50,660 bases of DNA from Verrucomicrobiota bacterium (GTDB lineage Bacteria; Verrucomicrobiota; Verrucomicrobiia; Chthoniobacterales; Terrimicrobiaceae): NCBI GenBank assembly GCA_026398255.1, contig JAPLTG010000030.1, positions 1 through 50,660 of the forward strand, read 5' to 3'. This document shows, piece by piece, positions 24,243 through 31,766 of the stretch. Each line of letters opens with the position of its first letter. The stretch's first letter is position 1. The position numbers and the translations under genes are program-made. A model generated the notes under the pieces. The model made no database searches and had not been told where the DNA came from. It was given only the letters and a program-made list of their open reading frames with translations.

Positions 24243-25109
24243 GTGAAAGAATCATCGGCCATCGAACGAAAATACATCCTGAGCGAAACGGTCCCGGTGC
24301 TTGCGGAGCCGAAGTCCAAGCCGCTCCAGATGGGGTGTCTCAGCGCGCATGGGAACCGCGAGGTTTTCATTTGTCGGGTTGGCTCCTCCTTTTTTCTTAG
24401 GACCCGCGAGGGCCGACAACGCTTCCGGCGCGAAGTCGATATTCCGTTGGGGAAATCCCATTTTGAAGCTCTCTGGAGGCAGACCGAAGGCGCTCGGCTT
24501 GCGAAAACAACACGGCAGTCTCACCGAGAGGGGTTGAGTTTTACGGTCGAAACCGTGCACGGCGGAAAGTTTACACTCATCATCGCGGTCGTCCGTTTCG
24601 CAAAACCTCGGCTCGCGAAGTCCTTCAAGCCTCCCGGATTTTTTGGTCAGGAGATCACGAATCTTTCCGAATACTCGGAGGCCCATCTCGCGATGCACGG
24701 AATCCCTCCGCTCCATAACGGGAAATCACAGGCCGGCGCGTTGCCGTTTCTTTTTAAAAATGGCGTCCTGTACATCGTTCTTGTCACGAGTTCCTCGGGC
24801 ACGCGCTGGATTGTTCCAAAAGGGGGATTGGAAAAACACATGACCCGCCAAGAGGTCGCCTTGATGGAAGCCGCGGAAGAAGCCGGGGCGATCGGAACCA
24901 TCGAGCCGGGATTGAAGGCCGAATTTCGGATGGCGGACCAACGCGTCTTGCACCTTTACCCCTTGCGTGTCTCGGTTCTGCTCCCTTTCTGGCCGGAACG
25001 CCTGACTCGTCGGCGGGTGGTCTTGCCGATCTACCGGGCCATTCTGCGGATTCGCGATGTCGGTCTGGCACAGGCCATCCGACGAATGGCGCGAGAACTC
25101 GAGCCATAG
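24243..25109 (+). CDS. CYTH-like domain fused to a Nudix hydrolase
   Basis: The 288-residue protein begins AIERKYILSE, the E-x-K start of CYTH/triphosphate-tunnel enzymes. The rest of a diverged CYTH-like domain follows to about 155 (FFLRTREG, FRREVDIPL, ending GQEITNLSEYSEAHLAMHG). The C-terminal Nudix domain (about 163-288) has PKGGLEKHMTRQEVALMEAA and EEAGAIG (192-218), the DIPP-like form of the Nudix box. Met208 replaces the usual arginine of RE, but the metal-binding EAAEE glutamates remain. Several CYTH tunnel charges are also changed. It may hydrolyse inositol or nucleoside polyphosphates. The start is GTG 24243, right before the first conserved motif. Confidence 0.75.
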   Translation: MKESSAIERKYILSETVPVLAEPKSKPLQMGCLSAHGNREVFICRVGSSFFLRTREGRQRFRREVDIPLGKSHFEALWRQTEGARLAKTTRQSHREGLSFTVETVHGGKFTLIIAVVRFAKPRLAKSFKPPGFFGQEITNLSEYSEAHLAMHGIPPLHNGKSQAGALPFLFKNGVLYIVLVTSSSGTRWIVPKGGLEKHMTRQEVALMEAAEEAGAIGTIEPGLKAEFRMADQRVLHLYPLRVSVLLPFWPERLTRRRVVLPIYRAILRIRDVGLAQAIRRMARELEP

Positions 25110-25292
25110 AAGAAAGCTGGAGCCGAGCAGTTCCTGAGCAAATCAGGCCCAGAAAAACACAGTCCAACTGAACTGAGCCCAAGTGGGTTTGGATAAAAAA
25201 CTCGATCGGGAGAATTTCGACCGAGCCAAGTTGGAAAAGAAGGGGCGGTGTGTTGACTTGGAAACCCAAGAAAACCACAACGCCCCATCCCG

Positions 25293-25309
25293 TGGCGCTT
25301 GAAGCGCCA
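25293..25309. repeat. Perfect short palindrome next to the small ribosomal gene
   Basis: TGGCGCTT and AAGCGCCA are perfect inverted arms around a single G, just past the stop of the 34-residue ribosomal gene and about 180 bases beyond the convergent CYTH-Nudix gene. No T-run follows on either strand. It may be a bidirectional 3'-end structure. The remaining bases 25110-25292 show no gene. Confidence 0.4.
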
Positions 25310-25311
25310 GC

Positions 25312-25416
25312 TTACGACTTGTAGCGCAACCGCTTTTTGTGGCGGTTTTCTTTCATACGCTTGCGGCGTTTGTGTTTCGCGATTTTTGACTTTCTCTTCT
25401 TTTTAATGGAACCCAT
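25312..25416 (-). CDS. AURKAIP1/COX24-domain small ribosomal protein (bS22/mS38-like)
   Basis: A 34-residue, extremely basic peptide reads MGSIKKKRKSKIAKHKRRKR, then MKENRHKKRLRYKS, and stops. It matches the AURKAIP1/COX24 domain found in mitochondrial mS38 and in very short bacterial small-subunit proteins such as mycobacterial bS22 (which also starts MGS followed by K/R-rich sequence). Such proteins lie in rRNA near the decoding site. The gene is easily missed because of its length. It lies 32 bases upstream of the hisG 3' end on the same strand and has no clear Shine-Dalgarno. Confidence 0.85.
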   Translation of the reverse strand: MGSIKKKRKSKIAKHKRRKRMKENRHKKRLRYKS

Positions 25417-25448
25417 GGGTTTTCGGAACTGCGGTGGAAACTAGTAAA

Positions 25449-26327
25449 CTAGTAGACAACTTTGTTGAGTGGATACTCGATGATTCCTTCTGCACCGAGA
25501 ATTTTCAGGCTCGGAATCATCTCGCGGACGATTTTCTCTTCGATCACCGTTTCGATGGCGACCCATCCGGGTTGGGCCAAAGGCGAAACGGTAGGATTTC
25601 GGAGAGCGGGCAGAGCCTCAAGCAATTTTTTCAAATTCGGCTCGGGCATGTTCATTTTGAGGCCGACGAGATCGCGGGCGGCAAGGGCTCCGCGGAGGAG
25701 CAGGGAGATGCGCTCGATCTTGCCGCGCTTCCATTCATCGCCCCAAGCCGAGTGGTTCGAATAGAGCGCCGGGTAGGACTCCATGAGCGTATCCACGATG
25801 CGGAGCTTGTTCGCGCGGAGCGAGGATCCGGTCTCGGTGATGTCCACAATGGCATCGACGAGGTCAGGGACTTTAACCTCTGTAGCACCCCAGGAAAATT
25901 CGACCTCGGCGTTGACCCCGGCCTTTTCAAAAAATCGTTTCGTGATGCCGACCGCCTCGGTAGCGACGCGTTTGCCTTCGAGGTCGCGGGTGGTTTGGAT
26001 CGGGGAATTCTCGGGAACCACGAGCACCCAGCGGGTGGGATTCGAGGTTGCTTTGCTGTAGGGCAGCTTGACGATCTCGCGAATATCGGAGGCATTTTCC
26101 TGCACCCAGTCGTAACCGGTGATGCCGCAATCGAGGTAACCATGTTCGATGTAGCGGCTGATCTCCTGGGCGCGAAGAAGGCGAATGCGGAGTTCGGGAT
26201 CGTCCACGGAGGGACGGTAGGAGCGGCTTGAACCGGAAATGGAATAGCCCGCCTTCGCGAAGAGAGCGATGGTCGGCTCCATGAGGCTTCCGGAGGGAAG
26301 GCCGATGGTGAGAAATTTCGAATCCAT
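25449..26327 (-). CDS. hisG: ATP phosphoribosyltransferase, long form
   Basis: HisG joins ATP and PRPP in the first step of histidine synthesis. From ATG 26327 it has 292 residues; an in-frame GTG at 26342 would add MSLAH. Motifs: LTIGLPSGSLMEPTIALFAKAG at the start, LDCGITGYDWVQEN, and the PRPP loop in DAIVDITETGSSLRANKL. Residues about 215-292 are the ACT-like C-terminal domain (NMPEPNLKKLLEALPALRNP...) that mediates histidine feedback in the long form, so a HisZ partner is not needed. No other his genes are in the window. Confidence 0.95.
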   Translation of the reverse strand: MDSKFLTIGLPSGSLMEPTIALFAKAGYSISGSSRSYRPSVDDPELRIRLLRAQEISRYIEHGYLDCGITGYDWVQENASDIREIVKLPYSKATSNPTRWVLVVPENSPIQTTRDLEGKRVATEAVGITKRFFEKAGVNAEVEFSWGATEVKVPDLVDAIVDITETGSSLRANKLRIVDTLMESYPALYSNHSAWGDEWKRGKIERISLLLRGALAARDLVGLKMNMPEPNLKKLLEALPALRNPTVSPLAQPGWVAIETVIEEKIVREMIPSLKILGAEGIIEYPLNKVVY

Positions 26328-26380
26328 GTGAGCGAGGGACACTAATCAAAAGCGCTCGGGCGCCGGCATAAAAAAATTAC

Positions 26381-27598
26381 TTAACGGCGACGGGAATTTC
26401 GGCCCCCTCGGAAACTTGGGCGTCCGTCCATTCTCGGCTCGGTCTTGGGCTGCTTCGGTGCCGTGACCGCATCACCGTTTTTTGGGATTTGAAATCCTTC
26501 GAGTGTGAGGCGTTCGATCCGCTGGCCAATGAAGCGCTCGATGGCGGCGAGTTTTTTCATGTCCTCGTGGGTGACGAGCGTGAAGGCATCCCCTGTCTGA
26601 TTCGCGCGGCCGGTGCGGCCGATGCGGTGGACATAATCCTCGGGGTGCTGCGGAATGTCGTAGTTGATGACATGGCTGACCCCCGCGATGTCAATGCCGC
26701 GAGCGGCGATGTCGGTGGCGACCATGACCTCGTATTTGCCGGACTTGAAGCCGTGCAATGCTTCGATGCGCTGATTCTGGGAGCGGTTCGCGTGGAGGAC
26801 GGCGACGGCGTGATTATTGGCGCGGAGCTTCTTCGCGATCTTGTCAGCACCGTGCTTGGTGCGGCTGAAAATAATGGCGCTTTGGAAGTCGACGCTATTG
26901 AGGAGCGCAAGGAGGAAGTCGAACTTCCGGGCGGGATCGACCGTGTAAACGGCATGCTTCACGATCGAGGCGACCGAGCGCGCGGCGCCGATTTCGATCC
27001 TCACGGGATCGCGCAGGGCCCAGTTTGCCAACTCAGAGATTTCGGGCGGCAGGGTGGCGGAAAAGAAAAGGGTCTGCCGGTTTTTGGAAATCTTGGAAAT
27101 GATTCGACGCATCGGCGGCAGGAAGCCGACATCGAGCATGCGGTCCACCTCATCCAGAACGAGGATTTGGATGTCATCGAGGCGGACGGTTCCCTGCTGC
27201 ATGTGATCCTCCAAGCGGCCTGGCGTGGCAACGAGGATATCGACGCCCTCTTTGAGCATCGTTCGCTGGGCTCCGTAGCCGACCCCGCCAAAGACGCAAC
27301 CGACGCGGAGATTGGTAAAGCGGGCGAAGTCCCGGAAGGCCGTCTCGACTTGCATCGCGAGTTCCCGGGTTGGCTCCAGAATGAGGCAGCGGCAACGCCC
27401 GCGCGCGTCGAGCTTTTGGAGAATGGGCAGGGCGAAAGCGGCCGTCTTGCCGGTGCCGGTCTGGGCCGAGGCAATGAGGTCGCGCCCTTCGAGCGCAGGT
27501 GGAATCGACCGGAGTTGGATCGGAGTGGGATCCGTGTAACCCATGGCCTCAACGCCCTGCAAAAGTGGCTTGGAAATCCCAAGCTTGGAAAATGGCAT
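26381..27598 (-). CDS. DEAD-box RNA helicase (RhlE-like)
   Basis: The 405-residue helicase has all core motifs: Q motif near TPIQLRS (25-31), AQTGTGKT (45-52), PTREL (76-80), TPGR (125-128), DEVD (149-152) in place of DEAD, SAT (180-182), and DIAARGID with HRIGRTGR in the second RecA domain. The short basic glycine/arginine tail (PSFRGGRNSRRR) should bind RNA. RhlE-like enzymes act in ribosome assembly and RNA decay. It is divergent from the NlpC/P60 gene. Confidence 0.95.
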   Translation of the reverse strand: MPFSKLGISKPLLQGVEAMGYTDPTPIQLRSIPPALEGRDLIASAQTGTGKTAAFALPILQKLDARGRCRCLILEPTRELAMQVETAFRDFARFTNLRVGCVFGGVGYGAQRTMLKEGVDILVATPGRLEDHMQQGTVRLDDIQILVLDEVDRMLDVGFLPPMRRIISKISKNRQTLFFSATLPPEISELANWALRDPVRIEIGAARSVASIVKHAVYTVDPARKFDFLLALLNSVDFQSAIIFSRTKHGADKIAKKLRANNHAVAVLHANRSQNQRIEALHGFKSGKYEVMVATDIAARGIDIAGVSHVINYDIPQHPEDYVHRIGRTGRANQTGDAFTLVTHEDMKKLAAIERFIGQRIERLTLEGFQIPKNGDAVTAPKQPKTEPRMDGRPSFRGGRNSRRR

Positions 27599-27685
27599 AG
27601 GCGCGCAAGCTGGGGCCGGGCTTGCCGGGTGTCAATGCGGCGGATTTTTTCTGCAAGCTCTTGCCGGGCTTGCTAAGATTTGCGT

Positions 27686-28225
27686 GTGAAAAACCTCGGT
27701 TTTCTGGTCGTTGCGCTGGTGGCTTTTTTCCCTCTCGCTGCTCGTGGGGATTTGGAAACCCATGCCCGCTGGCTGGCTGCTCAAGGAATTGGTTATTCCC
27801 GCCCTTGGCTACCACCGGGTGAGACGAAACCTTGGTCGATGGATTGCTCGAATGCGGTTCGTTGGCTCTACCGTGAGCATTGCGGCGAAATGCTGCCCCG
27901 GACGAGTTCGGATCAGTATTTGCACTTCCGCGAAAAGGGAAAATTCCAGAAAGCGAAGCCCGATGCGAATCGGTTGATGAAAACCCTGCGTCGGGGTGAT
28001 CTGCTTTTCTGGGAGCACACCTATCGTCCCGTCCGTAAGCCGCCGATCACCCATGTGATGGTCTATCTCGGCCGCGATCCGCAGGGGAGGATGTGGATGG
28101 CGGGTTCGCAGGGTTCTCGCGGAGTGGGGGTCTATGAATTTCGCCCGAAGATGAAAATGGGCAGCTACCCGTGGTTCCTTTGGTTTCGCCGCGAGGGGAA
28201 ATTTATCGGCTACGCGAGACCTTGA
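27686..28225 (+). CDS. Exported NlpC/P60-family peptidase
   Basis: The 179-residue protein (from GTG 27686; a TTG at 27680 is an alternative) has a signal peptide MKNLGFLVVALVAFFPLAAR. The NlpC/P60 core shows the nucleophile Cys54 in MDCSNAVRWLY and His123 in PITHVMVYLG, preceded by the usual RRGDLLFW strand. These are cysteine endopeptidases that cut stem peptides of peptidoglycan in the periplasm. The usual Trp/Tyr- and Gly-rich mature pattern fits, though the third catalytic residue is not obvious. Its end overlaps the convergent HscB-like gene by 16 bases. Confidence 0.88.
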   Translation: MKNLGFLVVALVAFFPLAARGDLETHARWLAAQGIGYSRPWLPPGETKPWSMDCSNAVRWLYREHCGEMLPRTSSDQYLHFREKGKFQKAKPDANRLMKTLRRGDLLFWEHTYRPVRKPPITHVMVYLGRDPQGRMWMAGSQGSRGVGVYEFRPKMKMGSYPWFLWFRREGKFIGYARP

Positions 28226-28743
28226 TCGAAGGTCAGCAAGGCTTCGCGAACGGCGTTCTGGTTTTTCTGAAGGAATGCAAATTCCTCGGCGAGCGACTGC
28301 AAAACTTCGGGATTTTTTTCAAAGGCCTGAAGTCGTTCATCAGCGGCGGTGAGGCGCTTTTCGATTTCATCTTTGAGGACAATTAAGGCGGCTCTTTGAT
28401 TGAGGATTTCCTTTTGCAAGGCCGCGCGGGCGAGGGGATGCGAGAGGGAGGATTTTCTGGCGGCGAGTTCGGTGGCTTGGCGAGTGGCTTGGCCGATTTT
28501 CAGGAAAAACTCCCAGTCTTGATGGGGCTGGTTGGTTGGCTGATGATCTGGAAATTCCAGCGCGAGAAAGTGGCGGATGCGAAGAGCCGGGTTTTGCAGG
28601 GTGCGGCGCGCCTCGTTCAGAATCGCGGGGGAGGAATTGGCTGAGGCTTCAGCGGCCATCAAGGCGTGGTGGCGTTGTTTTAATTCTTCGGCATCCAGCC
28701 ACGGAGAGCGGGGAAGGCCGAGAACGGCGAATAGATCGGTCAC
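28210..28743 (-). CDS. HscB-like co-chaperone with degenerate J domain
   Basis: The 177-residue protein begins MTDLFAVLGLPRSPWLDAEE as HscB does (FELFGLP...D). It has a J-like helical region with LNEARRTLQNPALRIRHFLA (42-61) and a C-terminal helical domain (about 80-177). HscB brings the IscU scaffold to the HscA chaperone. The essential HPD tripeptide of J domains is missing: after the KQRHHALMAAE helix the sequence runs ASANSSPAI. So ATPase stimulation of Hsp70 is doubtful. It overlaps the IscA-like gene by ATGA, which supports an iron-sulfur context. Confidence 0.65.
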   Translation of the reverse strand: MTDLFAVLGLPRSPWLDAEELKQRHHALMAAEASANSSPAILNEARRTLQNPALRIRHFLALEFPDHQPTNQPHQDWEFFLKIGQATRQATELAARKSSLSHPLARAALQKEILNQRAALIVLKDEIEKRLTAADERLQAFEKNPEVLQSLAEEFAFLQKNQNAVREALLTFDQGLA

Positions 28744-29099
28744 GCCGCAAAGCTCTCCCCGCAGGAGCAGTGCGCCACGGCGTTTGGATTCGTGACTTTG
28801 AAGCCCCCTTTTTGGAGGTCCTCGCTGTAGTCGAGTTCCGAGCCGCTGACAAAAAGCGCGCTCTTGGGATCGACCACCACGCGGACCTGATTCGACTCAA
28901 CCATGATGTCACGGTTGGCGGGGCCATCGACGAGATCCATTTTGTATTGGAGGCCCGAGCAACCGCCGCCGATGACGGCCACACGCAATGCGCCTTGAGG
29001 TCTTCCTTGTTTGGTCAGGAGCGAGCGGAGGCGCTGGCTAGCGCCGTCCAGAACACGAATGAGTTTTTCGTTTCCGATCCGGTATTGGACTCCATCCAT
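28740..29099 (-). CDS. IscA/ErpA-type iron-sulfur insertion protein
   Basis: The 119-residue A-type carrier protein keeps the three cluster cysteines: Cys47 in GGGCSGLQY and Cys111/Cys113 in CSCGESF, with the family strand VVVDPKSALFVSGSELDY between. Such proteins carry [Fe-S] clusters to apoproteins. The start is ATG 29099. It is followed with a four-base overlap by the HscB-like gene. Confidence 0.95.
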   Translation of the reverse strand: MDGVQYRIGNEKLIRVLDGASQRLRSLLTKQGRPQGALRVAVIGGGCSGLQYKMDLVDGPANRDIMVESNQVRVVVDPKSALFVSGSELDYSEDLQKGGFKVTNPNAVAHCSCGESFAA

Positions 29100-29100
29100 G

Positions 29101-29586
29101 TCAGAATGGGCCGAATAAAAAGCCGGGGTAACCCCACTCGCCGGGGAATCCGTAGTCGAACGGCGGCGCGCCCCAAAAGAGAGGGTCGTTGAAATACGGA
29201 TTGTTCTCCCACTTCGGCCCGCCGAGTTGGTTGCGCTTGGTGGCTTCGTAGTAGCCGATCGACTGGCCGAGGTAGTTCACGAGAGTCGAGCCGCAGCCGG
29301 CGTCACTGAGTTGCTCGAGCTGTGCGGTGGTGAAGCGGTAAGGGGCATGGGTGCTCTTGAGATAGGCGACAACGGCCTTGTCCGAGACATTGACTTTCAC
29401 CAGGGCGAGGATGTCGTCGAAATCCAGCACGCGACCGTGTTGGATGCGCTTGACCGTGGCTGTGGGCACTCCGCGCTGGAGGAGTTGAGAGAGGGCGGAT
29501 GCTGGCGGGTTCGCTTGGAAAGGAGCCGTGGCGCAGGAGGAGAGGAAAAGGAGCGGGAGAATGGCGAGTGAGAGAAGTCGTTTCAT
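29101..29586 (-). CDS. Lipoprotein of unknown function
   Basis: The 161-residue product starts at ATG 29586 with a lipoprotein signal (MKRLLSLAILPLLFLSSCA) and so should be lipid-anchored. The middle has repeated helical pattern (VPTATVKRIQHGRVLDFDDI; KSTHAPYRFTTAQLEQLSDA) and the C-terminus is rich in proline, glycine and aromatics (NNPYFNDPLFWGAPPFDYGF). No family is recognised. The ATG lies 10 bases beyond the stop of trpD and the stop is one base from the IscA-like start, so the three genes look co-transcribed. Confidence 0.75.
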   Translation of the reverse strand: MKRLLSLAILPLLFLSSCATAPFQANPPASALSQLLQRGVPTATVKRIQHGRVLDFDDILALVKVNVSDKAVVAYLKSTHAPYRFTTAQLEQLSDAGCGSTLVNYLGQSIGYYEATKRNQLGGPKWENNPYFNDPLFWGAPPFDYGFPGEWGYPGFLFGPF

Positions 29587-29596
29587 GACGGCGGGT

Positions 29597-30631
29597 TTAT
29601 TGGGTGCAGGCGCGGAGTTGTTCAAGGGAATTCATGGCGCGCCCGGAGTCAATCGAGTCTCCGGCGAGAGCCCAGGCTTCGGTTAACGAGGGCGTGAGGC
29701 CGGCAACGGTGAGTGCGGCGGCGGCGTTGAGTTGGACGGTCTGACGCTTTGGACCGCGATCGGAGGAGTCGAGAATCGCCAAGAGAATCCGGGCATTGGT
29801 CGTGGCATCGCCGCCGAGAAGGTCGGATGCGGAAATGTTGGATAATCCGAAATCCGCAGGATCGATCTCGAATTCCCTCATGCCGGCGGCATCCACGGAA
29901 TGGACTTTGGTTTTTCCAAGTGGCGAAACCTCGTCAACACGCAGCCCATCGGGACCTGTTCCGTGAACGGCCCAAGCCCGATGGCGTCCGAGTTTTTGGA
30001 AGACCCCGGCGTAGGTCGCGAGCAAGGAGGGATCGAAGACCCCGGAAAGTTGGAACTCTGGTCGGGTGGGATTGAGAAGTGGGCCAATGATGTTGAAAAC
30101 ACTGGCCTGGCCTTGTTGTGCGAGGAATTGGCGGACGGGCACGACGGCCTTGAAAGCGGGATGGCAGGCGGGCGCGAAAAGGAAACAGCATCCGGCTCTC
30201 TCGAGCGGGATTGCGGCGCGATCGGGCGGGAGATTGATGTTCACGCCGAGGGCTTCCAGCACATCGGCTCCGCCAGATTTGGAAGTGATGCCTCGGTTGC
30301 CATGTTTCACGACCGAGGCTCCGGCGCCTGCGGCGACAAACATGACAGCGGTCGAGATATTGAAAAATCCGGCCCGGTCCCCGCCTGTGCCGCAGACATC
30401 GAGTCGGGCTTTTCCGGAGAACGGAAGCTGCACAGCGTGGCCAAGCAAAACCTCGACGAAGTGGGCAATCTCCGCCGGTGTTTCCCCTCGGCGGTGGAGG
30501 GCTGAAAGAAAAGCCGCGCGATCCTCAACGGGGCTGGCGCCATCGAGCAAAAGCGCACAGGCGATTTCGATGTCCGGTTGGTTTAACTCCGCACCGTCCG
30601 CTACTTTTTGAAGGAGTCCAGGGAGGTTCAT
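29597..30631 (-). CDS. trpD: Anthranilate phosphoribosyltransferase
   Basis: TrpD transfers phosphoribose from PRPP to anthranilate in tryptophan synthesis. The 344-residue product shows DVCGTGGDRAGFFNISTA (PRPP loop), KHGNRGITSKSGGADVLEALG and NIIGPLLNPTRPEFQLSGV, all family hallmarks, with the N-terminal helical dimer domain intact. It starts at ATG 30631, two bases after the lepB stop. No other trp gene is in the window. Confidence 0.97.
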   Translation of the reverse strand: MNLPGLLQKVADGAELNQPDIEIACALLLDGASPVEDRAAFLSALHRRGETPAEIAHFVEVLLGHAVQLPFSGKARLDVCGTGGDRAGFFNISTAVMFVAAGAGASVVKHGNRGITSKSGGADVLEALGVNINLPPDRAAIPLERAGCCFLFAPACHPAFKAVVPVRQFLAQQGQASVFNIIGPLLNPTRPEFQLSGVFDPSLLATYAGVFQKLGRHRAWAVHGTGPDGLRVDEVSPLGKTKVHSVDAAGMREFEIDPADFGLSNISASDLLGGDATTNARILLAILDSSDRGPKRQTVQLNAAAALTVAGLTPSLTEAWALAGDSIDSGRAMNSLEQLRACTQ

Positions 30632-30633
30632 TT

Positions 30634-31755
30634 TCAACGAATGAGTCCCCAGCGACTGCTGAAGGGCCAATAGACCAGGAATCCCTTGCCGGCGACATTG
30701 CGCTCCGGAACGACACCCCAATCGCGGCTGTCGCGGGAGTGGTAGCTATTATCACCAAGGGCGAAGTAGCTGCGTGGTGGAAGAGTAAAGGTCGCCGTGG
30801 GCGTGCCGAGATAGCGGAAGGGCGGGCCGCTCTGGCCGCCATTCGAGTAGCCTTGATAGCCGTCCTTCATCGACATCACGCGTTGGAGCATGATTTGCGC
30901 TGGAGTTTTTCCATCGATAAAAAGATTTGGCGGATCGATGCGGAGCGTGTCGCCCGGCATGCCAGTGAGGCGCTTGATGTAATGCTGGGAGCCCATTTCG
31001 GGATCGAGCCCGGCCTCGATTTCCCGGATGCCTGTGGTTTTAAATACGAACACATCGCCGAGGCTAGGCTTGATGAAATTGTAGACGACCTTGTTCACGA
31101 AAATCTGGTCTCCGGTATTGATATGACCGCGAGCGATGACTTCCCCGGCGGCATATTCGCGGCCGGGCAGGATTCGGAAATACCGGATCAGCGGATCGCG
31201 CGGCGCAAAAACGGTGTAGCTGTGACGCCGGCCGATGATTTTCGTGAAGGTGAAAAAATTCAGGTAGGTTTTTTCTTCCAGGTTCACGACGACATCTTCC
31301 TCTTTCGCGCGCAGGTCGAGGTGGTGACGGCCGCGGACGACCAGATCGAAGGCGCGAACGAGCAAATTGGGCGGCGAGGTTTCGGTGGGCACTCCGACGA
31401 TGCCGTAGAGCGTCGGTTGCATGGAGCCGGTGGGAATCCGGAAGGGTTGGAGGAAATAGGCTTTCACGCCTGCGGCAAAAACAATCGCCACGACGAGGAC
31501 TTCGATGTTTTCGCGGAGGCCGGCGTTTTTAACAGGTGGCACGCTTTTGCCGATCAAGTCATCGAGATGGCGCATGCTCTTCGAGACTTCCTCGCAGTCG
31601 CGGCGTCGCATGGCGGAGCGGAGTTCCTCGATGCCCTTTTCGATCTCGGAAACGCGGGATGGCGCCAGGATGTCGCGCTTGTAAGCGAGAAATTTTTTCG
31701 CACCTTGGAGGTAAAGTTTTGCCTCTTTGAGGTAGCGCGGGGTGAAGAAAAACAT
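30634..31755 (-). CDS. lepB: Signal peptidase I
   Basis: LepB removes signal peptides at the inner membrane. The 373-residue product has the catalytic Ser111 in PTGSMQPTL and Lys261 in YIKRLTGMPGD, and the later box GDNSYHSRDSRDWG. A single span precedes the serine (about 83-101) and a cytoplasmic alpha-helical region of about 80 residues comes first. Serine and lysine are 150 residues apart, against 55 in E. coli, because of an insert (about 125-205) with a charged beta-rich composition. It follows lepA by 11 bases, the classic lepA-lepB pairing. Confidence 0.95.
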   Translation of the reverse strand: MFFFTPRYLKEAKLYLQGAKKFLAYKRDILAPSRVSEIEKGIEELRSAMRRRDCEEVSKSMRHLDDLIGKSVPPVKNAGLRENIEVLVVAIVFAAGVKAYFLQPFRIPTGSMQPTLYGIVGVPTETSPPNLLVRAFDLVVRGRHHLDLRAKEEDVVVNLEEKTYLNFFTFTKIIGRRHSYTVFAPRDPLIRYFRILPGREYAAGEVIARGHINTGDQIFVNKVVYNFIKPSLGDVFVFKTTGIREIEAGLDPEMGSQHYIKRLTGMPGDTLRIDPPNLFIDGKTPAQIMLQRVMSMKDGYQGYSNGGQSGPPFRYLGTPTATFTLPPRSYFALGDNSYHSRDSRDWGVVPERNVAGKGFLVYWPFSSRWGLIR

Positions 31756-31766
31756 GACGGGCTTAA

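Noticed and set aside
27027-27152. DEVD instead of DEAD in the RNA helicase as a novelty
   Set aside because: Variation at the third position of motif II occurs among active DExD helicases and all other motifs are intact.
26489-27676. A 395-codon plus-strand frame opposite the DEAD-box helicase
   Set aside because: It is an antisense shadow; the helicase motifs are all on the minus strand.
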